Source: Sphingomonas sp. 3P27F8 (GTDB taxonomy: Bacteria > Pseudomonadota > Alphaproteobacteria > Sphingomonadales > Sphingomonadaceae). From it: 64,000 bases of DNA. Within the stretch, counting starts at the first letter, position 1. The number at the start of each line of letters is the position of its first letter. Location of the stretch: positions 62,001 to 126,000 of the forward strand of contig NZ_SCNL01000003.1 of NCBI RefSeq assembly GCF_005502745.1. Direction: 5' to 3'. Below are positions 9,678 through 18,049 of the stretch, piece after piece. The notes under the pieces are model-generated. The model was not told where the DNA came from. It searched no databases and saw only the letters and a program-made list of their open reading frames with translations. A program made the position numbers and the translations under genes.

Positions 9678-9799
9678 ATAATGGAAGCGCGGGATCATGA
9701 CAAAGTGGCAATATTTCTGCCGTTGTTTGCCCGGCTTGCGTTGCAGCCGCCGCGACGAATATCAAGCGACGATGTATCGATGGCCATCAGCAGGTGAAA

Positions 9800-10555
9800 A
9801 TGCCCCCGAGTGAGACACGCTTTTTCGACAGTTTCGATGGCGTCCGCCTGGCATGGCGAGAGATGGGCGAGGGGCGGCCGGTTGTTCTGATCCACGGCTA
9901 TTTTTCCGACGCCCAGACCAACTGGATCCGGTACGGCCAGGCGGCAGCGATCGCCGCGAGCGGTTTTCGCGTCATCATGCCGGATCTGAGGGCGCATGGC
10001 GAAAGCGCGAAGCCGCACGAAATCGGCGCCTATCCGCCTGATGCGTTGACGAAAGACGGGCATGCGCTGATCGCGCACCTGGGTCTTACCGATTACGACC
10101 TCGGGGGCTATTCGCTCGGCGCGCGCACCACCTCACGGATGCTTGCTACGGGGGCCACACCGCGCCGGATCGTCTTTGCTGGAATGGGGCTGGATGGTCT
10201 TACGTCTGCCGAGCGGCGCGCAGACCATTTCCGAAACATTCTCAATAACCTCGGCAAGCATCAGCGCGGAAGCGCCGAGTGGATGGCGGAGGCGTTTCTC
10301 AAAACCACCGGCGGCGATCCGATAGCGCTGCTCAATGTCATTGACACTTTTGTCAGCACCCCAGTCGAGGTGGTAAGTGGGTTCGCCTGGCCCGCGCTGT
10401 GCGTGAACGGGGTGGACGATCATGATAACGGGTCCGCCGCAGCATTGGCCAATGCCTTGCCCGACGCCAAGTACGTCGAGATTCCCGGCAACCACATGAG
10501 CGCCGTCACCAAACCGGAGCTTGGCCGCGCGATCGCCGGGTTTCTCGCCGCCTGA
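9800..10555 (+). CDS. Alpha/beta hydrolase
   Basis: A 251-residue single-domain alpha/beta hydrolase. The oxyanion motif is LIHGYF, the nucleophile elbow GYSLG, and the C-terminal His lies in GNHMSAV; the PDLRAHGESAKP segment is typical of epoxide-hydrolase-like and esterase members. The substrate is unknown. The ATG at 9800 is chosen because AGCAGG lies six bases upstream; the GTG at 9794 would sit on that ribosome-binding site. It is divergent from marR and could share its control. Confidence 0.85.
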   Translation: MPPSETRFFDSFDGVRLAWREMGEGRPVVLIHGYFSDAQTNWIRYGQAAAIAASGFRVIMPDLRAHGESAKPHEIGAYPPDALTKDGHALIAHLGLTDYDLGGYSLGARTTSRMLATGATPRRIVFAGMGLDGLTSAERRADHFRNILNNLGKHQRGSAEWMAEAFLKTTGGDPIALLNVIDTFVSTPVEVVSGFAWPALCVNGVDDHDNGSAAALANALPDAKYVEIPGNHMSAVTKPELGRAIAGFLAA

Positions 10556-10563
10556 TTTTCCGC

Positions 10564-11079
10564 TCAGCCCTTGTCAGGGATCGAATTCTCATCCGCGATC
10601 CCCGCGCGGAACGAGGCTGAGCTGTCGGTCCCGTCCGGGCTATGCGCGCCGCCGCTCGAATTCGCTTTCTTCGAGGTTGAGCCGCGCAGGGAAAGGAGCG
10701 CCGCGGTTGCCGCCGCACCGACCATGGCGAGGCTGCCGGCGATCGCGGCGGTGCCCCATTTGCCGCCAGCCTTCTCGCCGCCCTTGGAGTCGCGGCCGGC
10801 GCCACTCGATTTGCGGGCTTTCGGCGTCGCCGTCTTGCCGTTCGGCTTTGGCTTGGCGGCGGGTCTGGCGGCTTTGGCTGCGCCAGCGCCCGTTGCCTCG
10901 CCGCGCGATCTCGTAATCGATTTGGCCGCCGGTTTTGCAGCAGTTGCCGGCGCTTGCTTCGCTTTCGTCGACGTCGGCGTGGCGGCCGGCTTCGGCGCGC
11001 TCGTTTTGCGCGGCGCGCGCCGCGGCGTCGCAGCACGAGGAGCGGCGGCGGGTTTGGTTGTTTCCGGCGTGTCGGCCAT
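10564..11079 (-). CDS. Lys/Ala/Pro-rich disordered protein with one membrane segment
   Basis: No family recognised. The 171-residue product has about 105 low-complexity basic residues (runs of Ala, Lys, Pro, Thr and Arg resembling the tails of histone H1-like proteins), then one hydrophobic helix at residues 109-131 (WGTAAIAGSLAMVGAAATAALLSL region) and a short acidic, Ser-rich tail. This suggests a positively charged cytoplasmic arm tethered to the membrane, which might touch DNA or phospholipid; that is inference. The ATG at 11079 has AGGGAG seven bases upstream. It ends eight bases from the convergent hydrolase gene. Confidence 0.65.
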   Translation of the reverse strand: MADTPETTKPAAAPRAATPRRAPRKTSAPKPAATPTSTKAKQAPATAAKPAAKSITRSRGEATGAGAAKAARPAAKPKPNGKTATPKARKSSGAGRDSKGGEKAGGKWGTAAIAGSLAMVGAAATAALLSLRGSTSKKANSSGGAHSPDGTDSSASFRAGIADENSIPDKG

Positions 11080-11140
11080 GCGCATTCTCCCTGAAATCAA
11101 TTCGTGGATCGATCAACGCACGGCCGCCCCGCTCGTTGCG

Positions 11141-12571
11141 TCAGCGGAAGGGCGGCTCGTTGAACGCCCGCAGCTTGCGGCTGTGCAACCGCGCGCCTTC
11201 GCGATGCAATTCTTCGCAGGTTTCGATCCCGATCCGCATATGCTCGCTGATCGCGCGCTCGTAGAAGCGGTTGGCCTGCCCCGGCAGCTTCAGCTCGCCG
11301 TGCAGGGGCTTGTCGGATACGCACAGCAACGTGCCATAGGGCACGCGGAAGCGATAACCTTGCGCCGCGATCGTGGCGGATTCCATATCGATCCCGACTG
11401 CCCGGCTGAGCGAGAAGCGCAGGGCCGAGCGGCTGTAGCGCAATTCCCAGTTGCGGTCGTCGGTGGTGACGATCGTGCCGGTCCGCAGCCGCCGCTTCAG
11501 CTCCTCGCCGGATTGCCCCGAAACCGATGCGGCGGCATGGGCGAGCGCAAGCTGGACCTCCGCGATCGCCGGCACCGGGATTTCGGGCGGGAGCACATCG
11601 TCCAGCACGTGATCGTCACGCAGATATGCGTGGGCGAGCACGTAATCGCCGATCCGCTGCGACGGGCGCAGGCCTCCGCAATGTCCGATCATCAGCCACG
11701 CATCGGGGCGCAATACCGCGAGGTGATCAGTGATCGTCTTGGCGTTCGACGGGCCGACGCCGATGTTGACAAGCGTGATTCCGCTGCGATCCGGCGCGAT
11801 CAGGTGATAGGCCGGCATCTGGAGCCGCCGCCACGCGCTGTCGTCAAGCATCGCGGGGTCATCCCCGGGACGGAACATCACGCCGCCCGGCCCGGAGAGC
11901 GCGGTAAAGCGCGAATCGCCATCGACCTGCGCTACCGACCAGCGGACGAATTCGTCGACATAGCGGTGGTAGTTGGTGAACAGCACATAACGCTGCACAT
12001 GTTCCGGCGGGGTGCCGGTGTAATGGCGCAGCCGCGCGAGGCTGAAATCGGTGCGCAGCCCGTCGAACAGGGCCAGCGGGCGCGTTTCGTCCGATGCCGT
12101 CCACAGGCCGTCCGCGATCTCGTCGCCGATGTGCGCCAGTTCGGTCGCCGGGAAGAAGCGCGCGAGCTCGGCGGCGGAAACCTCGTCCAGCCCCAGCGCG
12201 TGGCCGGGATCGAGCACATATGGGAACGGGATTTCCGTCCGCCCCGCGACCGCCTGCACATCGACGTCGTAATCCTCGAGCAACAAGGTAAGCTGCTCGG
12301 TGAGATAGTCGGCGAAGATCGCGGGCTTGGTCACGCTGATGCGATATTCGCCCGGCGTCACCAGCCGGCCGAACGAGCGCAGCGGGGTAGGCCGGTCGTC
12401 CTGCCCGCGATAGCGCAGGTGGATTTCGGGATAGGCGAACGATCCGTCCCGCCGCGCTTCCGGCGCGGGGGGCGTGCCGTCGGTGAGATACCGGGTCAGG
12501 GCCTGCTGCAGCCGGCTGACGGAAGCAGTGTAGAGCCGGTCGAGCTCGGAGACGATTTCTGATGCGATCAT
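11141..12571 (-). CDS. amn: AMP nucleosidase
   Basis: Hydrolyses AMP to adenine and ribose 5-phosphate and so controls the adenylate pool. The 476-residue length fits the long proteobacterial form: an N-terminal AMN-specific domain, then a nucleoside-phosphorylase-like domain from about residue 270. Recognisable pieces are ITLVNIGVGPSNAKTITDHL, the MIGHCGGLRPSQ glycine motif and the GIDMESATIAAQGY segment with the catalytic-domain Glu. The ATG at 12571 is chosen since the family sequence begins there; the frame is open to 12691. It lies 58 bases downstream of the large glycosyltransferase fusion, on the same strand. Confidence 0.93.
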   Translation of the reverse strand: MIASEIVSELDRLYTASVSRLQQALTRYLTDGTPPAPEARRDGSFAYPEIHLRYRGQDDRPTPLRSFGRLVTPGEYRISVTKPAIFADYLTEQLTLLLEDYDVDVQAVAGRTEIPFPYVLDPGHALGLDEVSAAELARFFPATELAHIGDEIADGLWTASDETRPLALFDGLRTDFSLARLRHYTGTPPEHVQRYVLFTNYHRYVDEFVRWSVAQVDGDSRFTALSGPGGVMFRPGDDPAMLDDSAWRRLQMPAYHLIAPDRSGITLVNIGVGPSNAKTITDHLAVLRPDAWLMIGHCGGLRPSQRIGDYVLAHAYLRDDHVLDDVLPPEIPVPAIAEVQLALAHAAASVSGQSGEELKRRLRTGTIVTTDDRNWELRYSRSALRFSLSRAVGIDMESATIAAQGYRFRVPYGTLLCVSDKPLHGELKLPGQANRFYERAISEHMRIGIETCEELHREGARLHSRKLRAFNEPPFR

Positions 12572-12629
12572 CACGAGCGGATAAAGCGTGGACGTTACCG
12601 TGGCAAGACGACGCCAGCTGGCGGGTTGC

Positions 12630-15600
12630 TCAAGCCGCCTGTACGCGCCCGGATCGCTCCAGCTTGCCCCAGCCGACCACCCAGCCGCCAATCGCCGAAC
12701 TGATCGCGCGGAGCACCACCCAATACATGATCTGGCGATACACGAGGCGCTGCGCCACCAGCAGGAATGCCGGGTAGCGCGCCTTTCGCCCGTCGAGCCG
12801 GTAGGCGATCCAGCCGCAGATCACGTCGATCGTGGTGAAGCACAGCCAGTAAAGAGCCATCTTGCCGACATCACCGCTCGTCTGCGCCCAGCCGTGCTGT
12901 GCGACGCGCATGATCGTGCCGAGGATCGAGACGATCAGCGCAAGGTCGATCAGCGGCGAGATCGCGGCGAACGCGATCTGGAAAAGCCACGCCTGCGGCA
13001 GGCCGACATGGGCCAACCCCTTCGGCCTGCCGCTGGCAATGACACCGCGGTGCTTCCACAGGCATTGCAGCGTGCCGAATGCCCAACGATAACGCTGCTT
13101 GGCGAGGGAGCGGAAGGTCTCGGGCGCCTCGGTCCACGCCACCGCGCGCGGATCATAGGAGACGCGCCAGCCCGCGCGCTGGATAGCAATGGTCAGATCC
13201 TGATCCTCGGCGAGTGTATTCTCGGGATAGCCGCCGACCGATTCCAGCGCCGCGCGCCGCCACGCGCCGACTGCGCCCGGCACCACCGTCATGGCATCGA
13301 AACCGGCGAGCGCGCGGCGCTCCAGGTTCTGCGCGGTGATATATTCGATCGCCTGCCAGCGGGTGACGAGGTTCACGCGATTGCCCACGCGCGCGTCGCC
13401 CGCGACCGCGCCGATCGCCGGATCGGCGAACCAGCGGGTGAGCCGGGCGATCGTCTCAGGCTCGAACTGCGTATCGGCGTCGAGCGCGATCACCACTTCG
13501 CTGTTCGCCTGCGCGAGCGCGCGGTTGAGCGCCGCCGCCTTGCCGCCGTTCACGAGCGTCATCAGCGTCACGCGCGGATCATCGGCGAACGATTCCGCCA
13601 CCAGCGCGCTGGTACGATCCTTCGAACCGTCATCGACGACGATCACTTCGATTCCCGGATAATCGCTGGCAAGCACGCGTCTGACGGAGGATACGATCAC
13701 GCGCTCCTCGTTATACGCCGGGATGATAACGGAGACGCTGGGGTGGAAATCGGGCGGCACGGCGCGGCGGCGGCGCGTCTGGAGCCAGGCCAGCCCCGCC
13801 ATTATCACCGCGCGCGCGATCCCGAGGAAGATCGCGACGTAGAACAGCCACGCCAGCGCCACTGACGCCAGCGCCAGCGCGATGAAGATGCCGACATCGG
13901 TTCGCACGGCGAGCAGATCGCGTCCCTTGACCTCCGGCATCGCGACCGATTGCGGAATGCCGACCAGTTGCGAGGCGGTGACGAAGCTGAATCCTCTGGC
14001 GCGCAGCCCGTCGATGATCTGCGGCAGGGCCTCGATCGTCTGCTCGCGGTTGCCGCCGCCGTCGTGGAGCAGCACGACATTGGCCGAGCGATCCGGGCTC
14101 GCCGCATCGGCCTGTTCGAGCACCTGCTGGACGATCGCCTGCGTTCCCGGCCGCTGCCAGTCGTTTGGATCGACGTGGAGGCCGACGACCGTATAGCCAT
14201 GCTCTTGCGCGATCAGCGCCGGCCCGATCTCATCGGCGGTGGTAGGCTCTGCGTCCCCGAAATAGGGCGCGCGGAAGAGCGTCATCGATCGGCCGGTATA
14301 GGCTTGTACGAGGCGCTGCGTCGTATTGAGTTCGAGATCGACCGTGCGCTCGCCGCTCAGCGCGAGATTGGGGTGGGTATAGGTATGGTTTCCGATCTCC
14401 GATCCGCCCGCCACGATCCGGCGCAATATCTGCGGATGTTGCAGCGCATTCTCGCCAATCACGAAAAAGGTAGCGGGAACATGCTCGCGTTCCAGGATAT
14501 CGAGTATCTTCGGCGTCCAGTCCGCGTCCGGCCCGTCGTCGAAGGTCAGGGCGATTTTCTTCGGCATCGCGCCCGCACGCTGCACGACATAGGGCGTCGG
14601 GAGCGAGATATATTCCTCCCGCCGGATCATGCCGTGTTTGTCATAGCCCACCTTGCGCTGGCCGTCGGTAGGGGAGGCGGTAATGCGCAATATCTCGCCC
14701 GATCCCTCGACATCGACGTCGAGGTTTGCCTGAAGCTTGTCGAGCACCGGCACCTTGTTCGGCAGCTTGGTCCGGAACGCGGCCAGCGCGTTCCAGAATC
14801 CCGGGTCCTCGCTGCCGATGCGCCACATCGCGACGTTCGCGATGCCGAGCTGGCGAAGCGCTACGAGCTGGTTCCAGCTTGTTGCGGCATCCAGCATCCA
14901 GATCTGATGCTGTGTCCCGTCCTGCATATATGCATAGCCGGCGTTGCCACTGGCCGGATCGAAGGTGACATTGGTGCCCGCGTTGCGCGCCGCGAGCCAC
15001 GCCTCGCCTACGGAAGTCGCGTCGGCATCATTGTCATGCCAGTCGTAACCATAGCTGCCGAGCGCCACGATCAGCTTGTCATGACCAACCTGGTGCAGCG
15101 CATCCTCGACCACTTGTACGAACCACGGCTGGGACGCGATCGGCCCGGCCTTGCCGCTCTGCCAATGTTCGTCATAGGCCATCAGGATGACGTTATCGAC
15201 GACGCGGGCGAAGTTGGCGAGGCGCCATTCCGGCTCGCCTGCCGGCACCGTGACGGCGAGCGTCGTCGCCTCCGGAAGCGCCGCGTTCAACTGCGCCAGG
15301 AACGAAACATACGCGGGCAGCACCTCGACCGGCATGTTCTCGTAATCCATCACCAGCCCGGCGGCGTGCTGATCGGAAACATAGGTAACGAGCTGCTGGA
15401 TCAGCGCCTTGCGCTTCGCCCGGCTCTGCAGCATCGCCGCGACGCCTTTTCCGTCCCATTGCGCGTTGACGATGTTCTGCACCATCGGCAGCAGCTTCGG
15501 CGGTCGCTGCGCGGCGGCTATTACCTGAGCAAGCCGAGGCGCCCGCGTTTGTATAAGCTTGCCGGAGCCATCGGTGGTGAGCACTGCCGGCACGACCCAG

Positions 15601-15947
15601 TCCAGCGCGTTGATGTTGCGCTGGAGTGAGGCGATGCTGCCGTCGTTGCCGGAAACGTAAAAGCCGATTGTGACCGGCTTCCCGCCGGTGCCTTTCGTCG
15701 ACTTTGGCGTACGTACGAGGCGCGGCAGCCATCGCGTCGATGTTTTCGCCGGTATGGCGTGGGGGTTGAAGCGCTCTGCCTGCCGGTGTGCGAACGGCAG
15801 CGGGAGTTCGGGCCCTGAGGGAACAACAACGAGCGTTGACGCAAAAGCGATCGCCACCAGCACAGTCAGCGCGATCAGCGCGGCAACCGATCGCCGTGCG
15901 CGCGTTCCGCGTCGGCCGCTGGGATCATAGAAGATCGGAGTATTCAC
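12630..15947 (-). CDS. Three-domain fusion: GH18-like, polysaccharide deacetylase, family 2 glycosyltransferase
   Basis: A 1105-residue inner-membrane protein. After a signal anchor (residues 19-45) comes a GH18-like domain (about 90-400) with catalytic Asp201 and Glu203 in GLVMDYENM, close to the YaaH type. A NodB/CE4 deacetylase follows (about 460-665): TFDDG with Asp470/471, His521 and His525 in NHTYTHP, and R559 in RAPY. A membrane segment (688-712) leads to a GT2 domain (738-960) with VVDDGS, ALDAD (823-825), AEDQD and QRYRW (951-955), then three to four C-terminal helices. The parts match PgaB- and PgaC-like functions in one chain, so synthesis, deacetylation and trimming of a beta-linked amino-sugar polymer is inferred; the polymer is unknown. 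Confidence 0.9.
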   Translation of the reverse strand: MNTPIFYDPSGRRGTRARRSVAALIALTVLVAIAFASTLVVVPSGPELPLPFAHRQAERFNPHAIPAKTSTRWLPRLVRTPKSTKGTGGKPVTIGFYVSGNDGSIASLQRNINALDWVVPAVLTTDGSGKLIQTRAPRLAQVIAAAQRPPKLLPMVQNIVNAQWDGKGVAAMLQSRAKRKALIQQLVTYVSDQHAAGLVMDYENMPVEVLPAYVSFLAQLNAALPEATTLAVTVPAGEPEWRLANFARVVDNVILMAYDEHWQSGKAGPIASQPWFVQVVEDALHQVGHDKLIVALGSYGYDWHDNDADATSVGEAWLAARNAGTNVTFDPASGNAGYAYMQDGTQHQIWMLDAATSWNQLVALRQLGIANVAMWRIGSEDPGFWNALAAFRTKLPNKVPVLDKLQANLDVDVEGSGEILRITASPTDGQRKVGYDKHGMIRREEYISLPTPYVVQRAGAMPKKIALTFDDGPDADWTPKILDILEREHVPATFFVIGENALQHPQILRRIVAGGSEIGNHTYTHPNLALSGERTVDLELNTTQRLVQAYTGRSMTLFRAPYFGDAEPTTADEIGPALIAQEHGYTVVGLHVDPNDWQRPGTQAIVQQVLEQADAASPDRSANVVLLHDGGGNREQTIEALPQIIDGLRARGFSFVTASQLVGIPQSVAMPEVKGRDLLAVRTDVGIFIALALASVALAWLFYVAIFLGIARAVIMAGLAWLQTRRRRAVPPDFHPSVSVIIPAYNEERVIVSSVRRVLASDYPGIEVIVVDDGSKDRTSALVAESFADDPRVTLMTLVNGGKAAALNRALAQANSEVVIALDADTQFEPETIARLTRWFADPAIGAVAGDARVGNRVNLVTRWQAIEYITAQNLERRALAGFDAMTVVPGAVGAWRRAALESVGGYPENTLAEDQDLTIAIQRAGWRVSYDPRAVAWTEAPETFRSLAKQRYRWAFGTLQCLWKHRGVIASGRPKGLAHVGLPQAWLFQIAFAAISPLIDLALIVSILGTIMRVAQHGWAQTSGDVGKMALYWLCFTTIDVICGWIAYRLDGRKARYPAFLLVAQRLVYRQIMYWVVLRAISSAIGGWVVGWGKLERSGRVQAA

Positions 15948-16033
15948 GTCACATTTCCCGGATCACGCCGCTGCGATGCTGGCGGGGTCGCGCCCATATA
16001 GCACGGTGCCGCAAGAGTGCAGTGTGCGCGTTA

Positions 16034-17476
16034 TTACGCTTTTGTCACGTCATTTTCGGCGGTTTCCGCGCGACTCGATGCCATGACGAGCCAGCACAAG
16101 GCAGGGATCGCCATCACTTGCCAGAGGATAAATCCCGTGCCCGGCGACCAGCCCCACCAATCGCTCGCAACGCTCCGCAACTGCCCGTTTATGAACGGAA
16201 CAATGACCACCTCGCGCAACTGGAACGCCGCGCTTGGATTGCCGTAGATGTCAGTCGCCGCGAGGCACGCATTGATCCCGATCGAAAGTATGATGATTTC
16301 CGCGGGTAGATAACGGCCGACTCCGTGACCTCGCTTCGTCCATGCCATCGCGACACCAAGCGAAAGCACGCCAACGATCGGCACCGAATGGCGCGGGCCG
16401 GTGGAATAGCCGCCGTCCCAGTAGAAATAGCCCGCGTTCACGAGCAGGGTGATCGCCGTCACCGCCAGTATCACCAGTCCGAGATCACGTGTCCGCCGTT
16501 CGCGCATCATAAGCGCGATGCCCCATAGCCCAAGCAGAAGAACCGGTGCGAACCAGAACAGCCCGCGCTGCTGACCCAGCGTGATGCGCCATAGGACGCC
16601 GAGATCGGGAAAGCCGATACCGAACACTCCCTGGCTCATGCCATCGAACCCGACGACACCCTCGTACCCGAGCTGAAAAGGGTTGCCGAACGCAAAAAGA
16701 TTATAGGCGAATAGCGGCAAGATGCCGATCAGCCCACCAAGAACCGCGAGCCCGAGAATAGTGTTGCGATCCGGGCGGCGCCACGCGCGCCATGCCGCCC
16801 ATAGCGCAATGACGCTTCCCGCGATCACGGCAGGATATTCGATCACCACCGCCCAGCCAAGCGCGAGACCGAGCAGGAATGCGGCCCAGCGCCGCGTAGG
16901 CTCGTCAGTGGTGGCGCGCAACGCCGCCCACAATGCGACGATGTAGAGCGCCGCGAGCGGAGCGTGGCCGAGGATCGATGTCGACCATCCCCAGGCCGGC
17001 GTTCCCAGGCCGTAAGCGACGGCTGCAGCCAGCGCGGCGGCGGGACTGCCGGTCATGCCAAGCGCGATATCGAATAGCAGGACCGCAGCCATTGCGGTCA
17101 GCACCGCTGGCCCGGTCGCGACCGCCAGCCGAGTGCGCACGCGAATGAAGCGCGCGAAATCGCCACTGCCGGTGACTAGCTGATAATCGCTGCTCCGCGC
17201 GGGCGAGAGCACGTGCATCGCCGCGACGGCGGGAAGTGCCATCAGCGACGTGCCCGGCGCCTTGTCCAGATACAGATGCCTGCCGAACCTCGCTTTGTCG
17301 CTTGTTGCCGCATCGAACTGATCGATGGTCGCCTCGCCATGCTCGACGATCGCCAGCGTCGCATAAAGCCGGATCGCGTTGTTGGTGTTCATCTCCCAAG
17401 AGCCAAACCAACTGCAGCTTGCCCAGATAAGCAGAAACAGAACGATCCTGATCGGACGCAAACGTGCGTCACGCAT
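16034..17476 (-). CDS. Multi-pass membrane protein, GT-C glycosyltransferase-like
   Basis: Not confidently assigned. The 480-residue protein has about eleven hydrophobic helices. The large first loop after helix 1 (EMNTNNAIRLYATLAI, then DQFDAATSDKARFG) and the GYSTGPRHSVPIVG motif resemble GT-C transferases of the PMT/ArnT type, which use polyprenyl-phosphate sugars, but no single catalytic motif is decisive. The ATG at 17476 is chosen over an open upstream stretch reaching 17563 because the first helix follows it directly. It begins five bases after the small asparaginase, so the two genes form an operon. Confidence 0.7.
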   Translation of the reverse strand: MRDARLRPIRIVLFLLIWASCSWFGSWEMNTNNAIRLYATLAIVEHGEATIDQFDAATSDKARFGRHLYLDKAPGTSLMALPAVAAMHVLSPARSSDYQLVTGSGDFARFIRVRTRLAVATGPAVLTAMAAVLLFDIALGMTGSPAAALAAAVAYGLGTPAWGWSTSILGHAPLAALYIVALWAALRATTDEPTRRWAAFLLGLALGWAVVIEYPAVIAGSVIALWAAWRAWRRPDRNTILGLAVLGGLIGILPLFAYNLFAFGNPFQLGYEGVVGFDGMSQGVFGIGFPDLGVLWRITLGQQRGLFWFAPVLLLGLWGIALMMRERRTRDLGLVILAVTAITLLVNAGYFYWDGGYSTGPRHSVPIVGVLSLGVAMAWTKRGHGVGRYLPAEIIILSIGINACLAATDIYGNPSAAFQLREVVIVPFINGQLRSVASDWWGWSPGTGFILWQVMAIPALCWLVMASSRAETAENDVTKA

Positions 17477-17481
17477 AGGGG

Positions 17482-17970
17482 TCACACCGGGACGAAGGCG
17501 TTGGCAGCGCGATCCTTGCGCACCCGATCGGCCGGGAAGATCGTGCCGTTCATCGCGATCCACACGCCGGCTGGCGCGATCTGCGCGGTGGCGAACGCCA
17601 TGCCGAGGTTGAAGGTCGCGTCGCTTTCCGCGAAACGCGCCGGCGCGAGCGCGCCGAAGAGGACGATCGTTTTGTCCTTGATGCCGGCCAGTGCCTTCGC
17701 CGTCTCGGTCATCGTGTCGGTGCCGTGGGTGATGATGATATGATTCTCCGGCGCCTCGGCGGTCGCCTTGACGATGCTCGCACGGTCCGCATCGTCAAGC
17801 TCGAGACTGTCTTTTCGTATCAAGCCCTGCACGCGAAAAGGCTTCTTCACACGCGCGATGGCGAGCAGGCGATCGACGACGCTGTCGCCGATCTTATATT
17901 CGCTCAGCGCGTCGAAATAGAGCTTGTCGATCGTGCCACCGGTGGTGAGCACCAAGATATCCGCCATCAT
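17482..17970 (-). CDS. One-domain asparaginase-like protein
   Basis: A 162-residue protein equal to only the N-terminal domain of type I/II L-asparaginases (usually 320-350 residues). Both catalytic threonine motifs are present: TGGTI (residues 10-14) and HGTDTM (about 92-97). The C-terminal domain that completes the dimer interface is absent, and the frame ends normally without sign of a frameshift, so it appears to be a real compact form. Whether it hydrolyses asparagine is unclear. AAGGG lies five bases upstream of the ATG. It precedes the GT-C-like membrane gene by five bases. Confidence 0.75.
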   Translation of the reverse strand: MMADILVLTTGGTIDKLYFDALSEYKIGDSVVDRLLAIARVKKPFRVQGLIRKDSLELDDADRASIVKATAEAPENHIIITHGTDTMTETAKALAGIKDKTIVLFGALAPARFAESDATFNLGMAFATAQIAPAGVWIAMNGTIFPADRVRKDRAANAFVPV

Positions 17971-18049
17971 ATAACCCTTCGCTTCCGGTCGCCTCTAGCG
18001 CCCGCGCATCGGAAGCGCGAGTGCGAAGCGGCCGGACGCAATCCCGGCG

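Noticed and set aside
10571..12562. 663-codon open frame on the plus strand
   Set aside because: Antisense to the basic protein and AMP nucleosidase genes; its sequence is low-complexity and lacks any domain.
13950..15629. 559-codon plus-strand frame
   Set aside because: Antisense of the GH18-CE4-GT2 fusion gene, with no family motif.
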